NCBI GenBank assembly: GCA_019022495.1
Contig: JAFEKR010000002.1
Span: 3,410,001-3,474,000 of the forward strand
Direction of reading: 5' to 3'
From: Epichloe hybrida
Lineage: Eukaryota > Ascomycota > Sordariomycetes > Hypocreales > Clavicipitaceae
Length of the DNA stretch: 64,000 nt
This document shows, piece by piece, positions 45,803-55,513 of this stretch; the stretch's first letter is position 1; every line of letters begins with the position of its first letter. Both the position numbers and the translations under genes were made by a program. The notes beneath the pieces are model-generated. The model worked only from the letters and a program-made list of their open reading frames with translations, had not been told where the DNA came from and did no database searches.

Positions 45803-47316
45803 AAACACTTCGCGTGGCACATGTCCTCGGTCGACGTGGATTTGTTCTTGTTTCAAATACGAGTTACGACTAGTGTGAGCATGCAAAATCAGAACAGAAA
45901 CGAACACACACATGCACGGCAGTGTTGTGACAAGAAAGCATGTTTGCCCGATTCTAGTCCTGAAGCCACACTTTGTATCTATGGGTTCAGGGTGGAGCGG
46001 ACTGGTTGTCTAGACCTTGGATTGTTCTCCCACGTACGAACGAATAATAAAAAGTTACACGCTTGCGCATCGAAAGCAGCGAGGTGTAGGCAAATTGTGG
46101 GTATATCACGATGATCGGATACAAGAACATGAAAACTCTTCGCATCAACAAGCTATCCGAGAATGGAGACGGAGTCCAAAGGAAATGGAGTGTAGCGCTT
46201 TAAATCAAAACGCGTCGAGTGAGGACTGAATCAAAGAAAGCGCTTGCATAAAACGAAAGTCCACCTGACTCCAAACCCAAAAACTTCGAGCTCTCAATCG
46301 GCGGGATGAAGCGGTGTGCAAGATTGAACGAGGTTGTTGAAGAAGGAAAAGAAGTAAAGCGGTTTGGGCGCCGGGGGAATTTTGTTTTCTGCTCTTTGTA
46401 GTGGAACCATGCGCATCACGTGATGGTGTCGCTTCGCAGGCTCTTCTATCACCACCAGCATCCGCGACCCTGGCTCCTTTCCCTTCTTCTCTTCTTCTTC
46501 ACACACATACATTCGTGCACGATTAATCAACCGGTAATGACTTCGCCAACTTGCTACCGGTCATATTTGCGTGCCAGAGTAACGGATTTTATTGCCTTTA
46601 ACTATTGACGGCGAGATTGATTCGATATCTCCTCGACTTGGTGGTGCTTCCGACAGATCTTTGGCTTCGGCTTCGGCTTCGGCGTCGGCTGCTTTGCTTT
46701 GATAGTGCTTAGGGGACCACTTGTGGATAGGTGTTAGGTTGTGAGGCCATGTTGTGCTATCGTTGTGCACGTGAAGCTTGTAACGGCAGGGTCATAGCGG
46801 TGAAGCAATACTGAGTGCGCTTGGCTCTCGATGGGACAGTTGGACTGAACTGGCTATCACCCGGTGTTTCTCTCTTGATGTATTTTCTTGTGCCAAGAAC
46901 TGGCTTTCGATGCAGAGTTCCTTCCCGAGAAGAGACTGAAACTTGGAGAGGCTACAAACTCTGACTGCTTATGCGGCTCGCCGTGGGGCTAGATAGTTCC
47001 TGCTTCACTGCAATGCTCAAGTATCTCACTCGACTTGCATGCTTCTGGGTCGGCATCTCGATGCACCCGTGATTGTTTGTTTTGTGTTGCCCACATACCT
47101 TAATATGATATCGCCTTGCACCCGTTGAAATATACTTTCAAATAATAATATTACACCCTGAAAAGAACGCGAGACCTTCCATACCACTATTCGGGGTTCA
47201 CTGTTTCTATAATAGCTGCGAGGGCATCGTCACGACAGCCCTTTTCGTTTCGCTTTTCGAATATTTCAAAAGCCGGGAAGGCGAAGATCGAGAATTACAA
47301 ATCTCAAGTAGTACCA
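45803..47316. other. Intergenic region, two weak small ORFs
   Basis: About 1.5 kb without a convincing gene. A 69-aa minus frame (46770..46561) contains an Ala-Glu repeat (ADAEAEAEAKDLSEAPPS) from a GGCTTC iteration, and a 62-aa plus frame (46423..46608) has a hydrophobic stretch; neither has further support. A CACGTG E-box lies at 46417-46422. Confidence 0.4.
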
Positions 47317-47904
47317 ATGTCTAAGACGAATCACACACTGGAGAATGGCAGGTTGGAGATCATCCTTTTGGCTGCTGCAGTACTCGTCCTCGTTTCTTTA
47401 CTGGCAGTCCTGGTCCTGGTCTGTGTCAGTCTCAAACAGTCGCATAGGCCTCCCATAAGCCGCCATGCCACCGCGTGGGGAGGATCCTGGAGTGAGCGGT
47501 GGGATGCCGGTCCTCTTGAACCGTATCGAGACGACGAGAACCTCTTTGATCGTGTCCGGCAACGAAGCACATCGATTGCAGAGGACGCCAAGAGGGAGCT
47601 TACAAGCTTGGAAAAGTTGGTGCCATTGGCAATTCCGAATCGAGACAATGTAACGGATCAGAGAGCTGCAGATGACTTGTTTTCAAATACTGCAGGAATT
47701 TCGCGAGAGGCGGGTAATCAAGCCTTGGAATACACCATAGATTCCGACGAGTCCGACTCGGGCGACTTGGAGTCGCCAGCCTCCAGCACAAGCACAGCAC
47801 GAGAGCAGAAAGTCGGGACGGTCACAAGACGATCGGAAAGGGCTGTCATACATAATGACAGTTGCGATTTGGAGGCACAAAATTCCGAAGACTCCGATCC
47901 ATAA
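47317..47904 (+). CDS. Small single-pass membrane protein of unknown function
   Basis: An intronless frame of 195 residues. After a short polar N-terminus, residues about 14-39 form one strongly hydrophobic helix (LEIILLAAAVLVLVSLLAVL and following), then KQSHRPP. The remainder is a soluble, charged and Ser-rich tail (DSDESDSGDLESPASS) with no Cys pairs and one potential N-glycosylation site (NVTD). The hydrophobic core lacks a clear cleavage site, so a signal anchor is more likely than a secreted form. I do not recognise the family. The composition, the clean stop and a plausible leader make it a probable gene, but no homology supports it. Confidence 0.55.
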   Translation: MSKTNHTLENGRLEIILLAAAVLVLVSLLAVLVLVCVSLKQSHRPPISRHATAWGGSWSERWDAGPLEPYRDDENLFDRVRQRSTSIAEDAKRELTSLEKLVPLAIPNRDNVTDQRAADDLFSNTAGISREAGNQALEYTIDSDESDSGDLESPASSTSTAREQKVGTVTRRSERAVIHNDSCDLEAQNSEDSDP

Positions 47905-48157
47905 TCAGACCAAAGCGAGCTTGTGTGGTCCAAAAATGCAACTTTGATAGTCTGATAGTCTGGCGGCTGTATGATGTGATACGCTGTACAAAAGAGGTTG
48001 ATTCTTCAATTAGGCTAGTCAACTAACCCCTGGCAGAGCTCACCCCCGAGCTCATGCCATATTCTATCTTGCTTGCTCCATTTCCCGTCGCGTCCCGACT
48101 GTCGTGATATACAATGGTGGTGCCCTCGATCGACGATTCCTTCGATTTATTAATTAC

Positions 48158-48499
48158 TTATGCGCTTTGCTTCTTGAGATCGCGGGCGGCAATCTTCAGG
48201 TTGAAGTTGCACTCCTCGTAAGCTCGGCCGGCACCGAATCCAGCGCCAATGAAGGCAGGGAACGCTCGTCGCTTGAACAGGAGGACGGAGAAGACGACAC
48301 CAAAACCGAGACCAATGGTAGACTTGACGAGAAAGTTCGACAGACAGCGATCCCACTATACGCGGACACTCGTATTAGATTATGGAACTCGCAGGATTTT
48401 CTCGTAATGAACTGACATTACCTTCTCGTTGAGGAGTGCCTCGCTAACAGGTCTGGAAATGGCGCTCGATGGCGCAGATGCAGGGGCGGACTCAGCCAT
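48158..48499 (-). CDS. MIC10: MICOS complex subunit MIC10
   Basis: Two exons, 48499..48422 and 48355..48158 (66-nt intron, phase 0), encode 91 residues, the usual size. The junction gives [20 protein letters not shown], then [20 protein letters not shown] and [14 protein letters not shown]: two membrane helices with the glycine-rich GxGxGxG motifs and the basic KRR loop typical of Mic10. The protein oligomerises in the mitochondrial inner membrane and bends it at crista junctions. On the minus strand the leader appears to contain its own intron (donor GTAAGT at 48570, acceptor TATAG about 8 nt before the ATG). The gene is divergent from URB2. Confidence 0.95.
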
Positions 48500-48943
48500 T
48501 GTGAATGCTATATTGGTGCGCATGAGCGTTTTGTAATTGTTGTTAAGGAGAACCCCTTTGGCAACTTACGTTTTTGGCAAGATTGATGCAAATGGGCCGT
48601 CACTTGGACCTATCGGCAGCTTCGTCTGGAGAGAGAGACTTTTATGATGTCAATTGTCACGAAAAGCAGTCGGCGAATGGCTCATGCTGCCCGAGGGCGG
48701 TGAGGGGCCGGGCGATTGCATGCGGGCTGGTTGCGACCGGCAGAACTTTTGGAATTTTTGACCCAGTGCGCAAAAGGGAGCTGCAATAGTAAAAGGTACC
48801 GTGGGGCAGTCAGCGTCCGGCTGAATTTTTGTTTTATATTTCATTCTTCATGCGCCGACATTGAATCTGAATTGGCATCTCATGCAGTAAGATTCTCAAA
48901 TTATTTCATCTGTGCATGGTCATCTGGAAAGAAAAGGCCGACG
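48500..48943. promoter_or_regulatory. Short divergent promoter shared by MIC10 and URB2
   Basis: Only 444 bp separate the two start codons. The MIC10 side holds a probable leader intron (about 48507-48570). A strong donor-like GTAAGATTC at 48886-48894 on the plus strand could start a URB2 leader intron. Confidence 0.45.
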
Positions 48944-51900
48944 ATGGTACGGACATGTTCTCACTGATGGCAGATGCAACGACTGACCTTTATAGGACAA
49001 CACGGATCTCATCAAGACCGTACGAGGCCTGGATCAAAATGGCCCGGGAGATCATGGCGAAAACCTCCAGTCGCTGTGGAATTTTCTGGTTGCGACTCCT
49101 CACAATGGCTTTCACGCCGCAGAAGAAAGTAGTTCGCGATGGCTTCTGAAATCCATGACCGGTTCTCCAGAAGCAGCCGAAAGATTGCGACGATATCCTC
49201 TTACTTGGACGATTCTCGATTGCGTTTTCCAGAGAATACCTTTGTTTTCGCTCGCGAAATCTCTTGCCGACCGGAAGTTCCTCCTGGTATTACAGCACAC
49301 GCTAAAAGACGTGGCCAAGCCGGTCGAGTCTCCGGATTCTTTGCCGTCGTCTAAACGCAAGCGATCGACAACAACGAGCTTCTCTATGGATCTATTACGA
49401 AGCCAAGAGGGCTGCTTAGATACCGCGAAAGCTCTTTTTTTCGCGGTGAAAAGGCTTCTTGATCGCTTGGACAGTACTGTGGAGAGATTTTCGCGAGACA
49501 AACTTGGAGCCGAACACATTAAATCCCTATTTTGTACATCAGCCACCGATGCAACGGCCATTGCCACACCGGCTTTAAAAATATGCCAAATCCTCTTGTC
49601 TAGCGACCGGTGCGATCAAATAGGCGATTGCGGGAACTGGGTCAAGGTCATTACCACAGTCTGGGATCTTCATCTGCAAGGACCGGATGATGTGTCAAAG
49701 GTTGCCGAGCATATTTTCGAACCAGCTGCAATTGTTCTAGCAAAGCTTGGCGCCTTCAAATCGCCAGAAAAGATGCTTGTGCGAGACAGCTTCAAGAAAA
49801 CTTGGCTCCCTGGTTTGCAACACTTCATGTATCGCAACTTTGTGCTTCCGGGCCGGGCTGCATTCGTCAACAAAGGAGAGCTTGAAGCCTACAATACTGC
49901 TCTCAGTTCATGCCGCAACACAGCACACCTAGCCGTCCCAGCCTTGTACTTTCTCGCATCATGTGGCTATAAGGTCATGGCTAAAAGAGGGTTGCGCAAA
50001 GATAACGATGAGTGGATCAAGCAAACTTTCCAAATTGCCGAGCAGGCAATTCGAGATCGACCTGATCGCAACTCACTCATGCAAAGCATCCTAGAAGAGG
50101 CCATCGAAAAGTCCTCGCCGATTTCTGTGTTGGATTTGCGCAGAGTTTGTCGAGAATACGCTCTGCAACAGAAAAGCACGGACTGGTCATTAGTCGCCAA
50201 GATTGCTCAATGCGAAACAGACCTTTTCCAATTGTCTGACGATGGGGCTCAACTACGAAAGGAAGTTTGCGAGAAGATTGCGAAGCAAGACAACAATGAA
50301 GACGACAAAGAGGCAATTGCGGAAATCATTGAAGCAATGAAAGATGGTTTTCGCGCTCGACGTGACCTGCCGGGCTTTTTGCGTCTGTGGTTCGAACAAC
50401 TTTGCGAAGCCGAAACCCGAAAACTTCAGGACAAATCACCATGGTTCAAAGTTTTTCAGAGTGAGGGGTCAGGGAAGAACTCCTTTCAAGATACTTTGGA
50501 GACGGAGATGTCTCCGCAGCGCCTGAATGAGATGATCGCTTGGGTGAAGGACAACTCGTCCGCTTCTAACCCGCAGGCGATTTCAGTATTTGCGTCAACG
50601 CTTGCGCAATCAGTGCGTAGTGAACAGTACGTTGATGCCATTGGTCGACAACTGTTTGACTTGGTGGCTGGGTTTAAGGGTTCATCTCCGTTCCTTGCTT
50701 TACGATGGCGGGCCGTATCAACCGCGGTTTCATGGGTACATCCAAGCGAACGAGGTGACATATGGAGTGCAGTCAAAAAGCGCCTAACCCGGACGGCTGA
50801 GAAGTCAACTCTTTTAAGCGCGGAATCGTATGAGGCTTTCAAGTGCTGCTGCAAATGTTGGGACATATTTTCCCCAGCTGACGCTCATGCTGAAGAACCG
50901 GCAGTTTTGATCGAGATATGGATGCAAAGACTATCTGCCGATATTGCTTCTGCGCGTGTCCTCGAAGGAAGAAAGATGACTTCAACCATTGGTCTGGGAG
51001 TGGATGCAGAATTTGATGAACACGTCGGCTACCAGCAATATCTTGCTTGGACACTCAATGGGTCTAGTCGATTTGCCAAACTGTATTTTACAAGGGCCAA
51101 AGTGCTGCCGCCCGCTCTGACTGGTGCGCTCTCATCCCGCAAATCAAGCACTGCTGGCGTTGCAACTTTGTGGACTGCATTGCTTTGTAATGAAGTTAAT
51201 TTGAGCGAGGCAAATCTTGCAAGGTCTTTGACAGACCGACTAATCACTGCCCTTGACGAATCGCAGAAGGAGAGAGGCTGGCCGGGTGAAAACGGACAGA
51301 TGTGGATGAAGATTCTTTCGAGCATACCGATGGACTCGCTCGACCGTTCACAAAGAGAGAAGATCATGGTAATGTTGGCCAAAAGACAGTCTTCGATGAC
51401 GAGTTCCCCGGCAGATGTCGATTTGGCTGGGTGGAAGCTGATTCTGGGCCTCACTGCCAAGATCATGAAACGACCGACATTTTACGAGGGCCTTCGGTTT
51501 GCTCATCTTGTAGAATGCTCGGAAGCCTTATCAAGCGCCTCTGTGCCTCCCCAAGACAACAATGAGTTGTTAGTCGAGCTCATTGAGAGGTTCTCTCTCA
51601 TGGCTACTGCTGTGGTCAAGCAAATGGCTGACCAAGTCGATGAGCGCAGCATCAAGTATTTTCAAGAGGCTTCCACATTTGTAGCGAATTGTGAGAAGCA
51701 ATCTATTGACGCGAAACCTGACCATTCTGGTTTACCGGCTTTTCACATGACTCTGCTCAGGTGTCTAGCCACAGAGCTCTCGCAATCGACCAATGCTCGG
51801 TCTAACAAGGACTTGGTCTCGTTGTTGATGCAGACGCAGCAGGTTGTGTCGAAGTGCGTTGTGAATGTCATTACTTCATGTACCTCTGACAAGAAGTTGC

Positions 51901-53129
51901 TGGACAGCCATGATTTGCGCTTGGATATGATCATTTTGGCGGCCACGGATGCTGCGTCCGCAGTCTCTGAGCCATGCGGTCTCACAGAGCTCAAGTCGTC
52001 ATCTATGCGCAAACTCGAGAAGCACACCAGAGAGGCCATGCAGAGTGGTGATATAAGAGCATGGAAGATCCACATATTCCTCCGAAAATACTTATCAGAT
52101 GCGGTGGAGGTGCCCCAGCCTAGCTCTTTTGATGACCTCAAGAAAGTGCCCCATGGTCTTCGCGAAGCACTACTCAGGGAGCTGGTCGAGTCGGCCACCG
52201 AGAACATGGATGCGACGTCCAAGCTTGGCTACTTGAGAGAGTTGGTGCATGGTTTCAAGAATGGATGCGATACGGATGGTCAGCTCCTTGCCATAGAGCA
52301 TGTGGCTGGCCAACTCATCAGTACGTTTGCTCTAGATCATTCAACGAGAAGAAACCAGTATACTGATGCTATAGCAGGCTCGACCGATTTCCTTCTAAAT
52401 ACAGCAGAAGGCTTCAGCTTGGGCACGGTGCACAGCGAGTTGACTTCCTCGCTGTTGAGGCGACCCTCTTACCCGCACATCATCTGCCGTATCCTGCGAA
52501 CCCTCCTGGAAAAGCGACCTCAATGCATGGGCCAATGGAACATTGAAGTCACGCTCAGTACCATGTCTGACCTCGCATGCCGCGACGATGATGACGAAAC
52601 TGTCCCGTCCTACTCTTGGCTATGCAAGTTGGTCGAAGTCATCATCAAGAAACACCGCATCCGCCTCGAGGGTCATTTCCATTTGCTTCTCAGCACGATG
52701 CAGATCCTACTCCGGAGCCTCATCACCAGAAAATCCTCGCCATCATCTGGCCCCCCGAAAGAAGTAGTCACGCAAGAAGCCCACGCGCACTTGTACGCCA
52801 AACTCGTCGCCCTGATCTGCGAACCCACCGCGGGTGCCGTATCACGCTCTCAGCTGCACAGCTCCCTGGACTCGGCGGCGGATGCGGCCAAGCGCTCCGC
52901 CGGCAGACACATGTACCTCCTGCTTGTACAATATGTAAAACTGCAACTCGAGTCCAATGTGTCAACGCAGGTCCGAGAAGCGCTGGAGCCGGCGATGAAC
53001 TCCATTTTCGACATTACGCCACCAGAGGGGAGGAAGATCCTGAACGATGCCATGGATGCCAGTGGAAGGGCAATTCTGAAGGAAATGTTCAAGAGATATG
53101 TGAAATTTGGTAAATGGAGCGGCGTTTGA
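48944..53129 (+). CDS. URB2: Nucleolar pre-ribosomal-associated protein 2 (URB2/NPA2 family)
   Basis: The main exon is 48996..53129. Its frame begins DNTDLIKTVRGLDQNG just after an in-frame TAG that is part of the acceptor TTTATAG, so an upstream exon is needed. The only fit I find is ATG 48944-48946 alone, then a 49-nt intron (GTACGG...CTGAC...TATAG). This gives 1378 residues. The protein is a long helical-repeat scaffold; conserved blocks include EESSSRWLLKSM and LRRYPLTWTIL near the N-terminus, and HIICRILRTLLEKRPQCMGQ starts the Urb2/Npa2 C-terminal domain (last ~230 residues). Yeast Urb2 is needed for early 60S pre-ribosome (27S rRNA) maturation in the nucleolus. The first in-frame ATG within the main exon (49155) would drop 54 residues, including these conserved ones. 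Confidence 0.88.
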
Positions 53130-53298
53130 GGATGGTACAAGGAAAATGAGAGGGTGGTCATTCTTCCTGCCCACGATTCAGCACAGCGGATTTTCCAGAT
53201 TTCTTCTTCTTCTTCTTCAAAAAAGGGTCAACAATGCCATTGGCTTGTTTATACTTTATTCTTCTCACGACTTGCTTTTTGCCATTGGTCCTCTTTTT

Positions 53299-54487
53299 CT
53301 ATTTCTTGTTCAAGCTAGGGTGGCCGTTCTTCTTGCCATACGCCCTGATCTTGCCGTGCAAATCAGCTTGGACAAATATCCAAACGATGCTGACCAACCA
53401 GGCGCCCAGCGTATCAAACACCCAATTATTGCGAAAAGAACCGCCCAACATGCCTAATCTCATCAAATTCCCCAGCCAGTTGACCGTGACAAAGTAATCG
53501 CCATTTTCCAAGCCCCGTATCGCCGCCTCGGCAACCTCGTCTGGCGTCTGTTTCGGATCCGTCTCCTCCAGGATCTTGGTCACTTCCGGCTTGACTTTTT
53601 GTTCGCGCTCGAACCCCGCGGATAGGATGGTGCCGGGGTACACTACGTGGATCTCGACGTTCTGCGGGTACATCATGACTTCTTGCGAGAGGGTATCGGC
53701 GAGGCCTCTGAGTGCCCATTTGGACGGCGCGTAGGGGGCGTAGCCCGGGATGGTGTACAGGGCTACAGCGCTGGTGGTCATGATGAGATGTTTGGGTTCG
53801 TGCGAAACAGGGGCTTCGGGGGATAGCCACTCGCGCAGAACGGCATGCGACATCTCGGCGGTGCCGTAAAAGTTGACGTCCATCTGGCGTCGGAGAGAGG
53901 CCATGTCCATGTCGATGAAGAGCTGGGGCGTGGACATGCCGGCTACGCACCATACTATGTCTGGGGAGGCGTTGCCGTTCCAGGCCGTGGCTTCGGCGAT
54001 GAGGGAGGGCGCGTATGAGGGGGAAGATACGTCGGCGGGCAAGTAGGTGAAGCGTTGGGAGGGATTCTTCGCGGCGGCCTGGTGTAGTTTTTTTATTAGC
54101 TCTTGGTGTGTCTCGGGGGGTCTGAAGGTCGGGATTTGGATTTGACGGGAAAGGGAAAAAGGGCGCACCTTGACGGCTTTCAAAGCTTCCTCGAGCTTGG
54201 GAACACTCCGGGATACGAGAATGAGATTGGCGCCCTTTGCGGAGAGCTGTTTTGCGACGGAGAGGCCCATGCCTTCGGATGCGCCTGTGACGAGGACCGT
54301 CTGGTTTTTCATCATGGCGGGTTAGCAGGTGTTGTTCAGGGAGCTTTGGACGATGGAGTGTGGACGGACGGACCTTGCCCTCTACGGGCAGGTTGTTTTT
54401 TCTGAAGAGACCCATTTTGAGTGCGATGAGGACTGTGAGGATCGTGAGGAGGAGAATCCAAGCGGAGAAGAGGGTGGAAATGTCCAT
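53299..54487 (-). CDS. KSR1: 3-ketodihydrosphingosine reductase
   Basis: Exons 54487..54374, 54300..54169 and 54078..53299 (all phase 0) encode 341 residues. An N-terminal membrane anchor (FSAWILLLTILTVLIAL) precedes a short-chain dehydrogenase fold. The NADPH-binding motif TGASEGMG, the NAG-equivalent CVAGMS and the catalytic YAPSKWALRG (YxxxK) are present. A C-terminal hydrophobic hairpin (WVFDTLGAWLVSIVWIFVQA) and a lysine-rich tail anchor it to the ER. The enzyme reduces 3-ketodihydrosphingosine to dihydrosphingosine, step two of sphingolipid synthesis (yeast Tsc10, Aspergillus KsrA). Intron 1 has a weak donor (GTCCGT, inside a GTCC iteration). The first exon, intron 1, most of exon 2 and the proximal promoter are part of a perfect tandem duplication (see repeats). 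Confidence 0.93.
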
Positions 54488-54731
54488 GAGGGTTTAGGTC
54501 TGGAGCTGACCGAGGTGCCGAGACTCCCGTATGCTTGCAGCTTGGCGGACAGAGCGTATTGGAAACAAATATCCCGACGGGCCATTAGGGTGCAGAGACT
54601 GGGAATTTGTTAAAAGGGAGTCCTGTCCTGGACATGTGGATGGACAACAAGATGGTCGGTGTAGGATGGGAATCAAAGGCTTCGACAACAACGATGAACA
54701 CATTGGAGCTGTGTGGGCATGAGCTGTGTAG
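54194..54731. repeat. Tandem direct duplication, copy 1 (contains the working KSR1 5' end)
   Basis: The 536-bp unit from 54194 recurs at 54730 with offset 536 and no mismatch that I could find. The two copies share AG at the junction (54730-54731), a 2-bp microhomology. Copy 1 holds KSR1 exon 2 up to 54194, intron 1, exon 1 and 242 bp of upstream sequence. Confidence 0.95.
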
Positions 54732-55023
54732 CTTGGGAACACTCCGGGATACGAGAATGAGATTGGCGCCCTTTGCGGAGAGCTGTTTTGCGACGGAGAG
54801 GCCCATGCCTTCGGATGCGCCTGTGACGAGGACCGTCTGGTTTTTCATCATGGCGGGTTAGCAGGTGTTGTTCAGGGAGCTTTGGACGATGGAGTGTGGA
54901 CGGACGGACCTTGCCCTCTACGGGCAGGTTGTTTTTTCTGAAGAGACCCATTTTGAGTGCGATGAGGACTGTGAGGATCGTGAGGAGGAGAATCCAAGCG
55001 GAGAAGAGGGTGGAAATGTCCAT
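54730..55023 (-). pseudogene. Duplicated 5' fragment of KSR1 (exon 1, intron 1, partial exon 2)
   Basis: Exon 1' is 55023..54910 and exon 2' begins at 54836; both are identical to the working copy. Exon 2' breaks after SVPKL at 54730, and the frame then runs into the promoter of copy 1 and stops. It cannot make an active reductase. A transcript from this upstream promoter could still splice exon 1' to the exon 2 acceptor at 54301 and give a normal protein, which is inference. Confidence 0.85.
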
Positions 55024-55267
55024 GAGGGTTTAGGTCTGGAGCTGACCGAGGTGCCGAGACTCCCGTATGCTTGCAGCTTGGCGGACAGAGCGTATTGGAA
55101 ACAAATATCCCGACGGGCCATTAGGGTGCAGAGACTGGGAATTTGTTAAAAGGGAGTCCTGTCCTGGACATGTGGATGGACAACAAGATGGTCGGTGTAG
55201 GATGGGAATCAAAGGCTTCGACAACAACGATGAACACATTGGAGCTGTGTGGGCATGAGCTGTGTAG
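54730..55267. repeat. Tandem direct duplication, copy 2 (orphan KSR1 5' end)
   Basis: Second copy of the unit at 54194. It ends at 55267, where copy 1 and copy 2 diverge (C versus T). It lies between KSR1 and NRDE2, so the native distal KSR1 upstream sequence is now beyond 55268. Confidence 0.95.
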
Positions 55268-55513
55268 TGTAACACCCCACTGTAGCACGTTTTTTACAGG
55301 GTGCAGCGGCGTACAGATGCGGGTCCCCATGGGCCATTCATTGCAAGCATCTACAGTGGGTTGTATCATTTCGATATCCTGCGCGTAGAGAAAACCATCA
55401 CATCACCTTTCACGTCAACGTCAACGTCCCCAGTCGCAATCTCCGAAGTCTCATCCCAGCCTCATGGAATAATCCTCTCCCAAAGCGTGTGGCCGGCACA
55501 GGCGCATTTCGCC

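Noticed and set aside
46561..46770. 69-aa minus frame with an Ala-Glu repeat
   Set aside because: The repeat comes from a short hexanucleotide iteration; there is no supporting start context, splice signal or homology.
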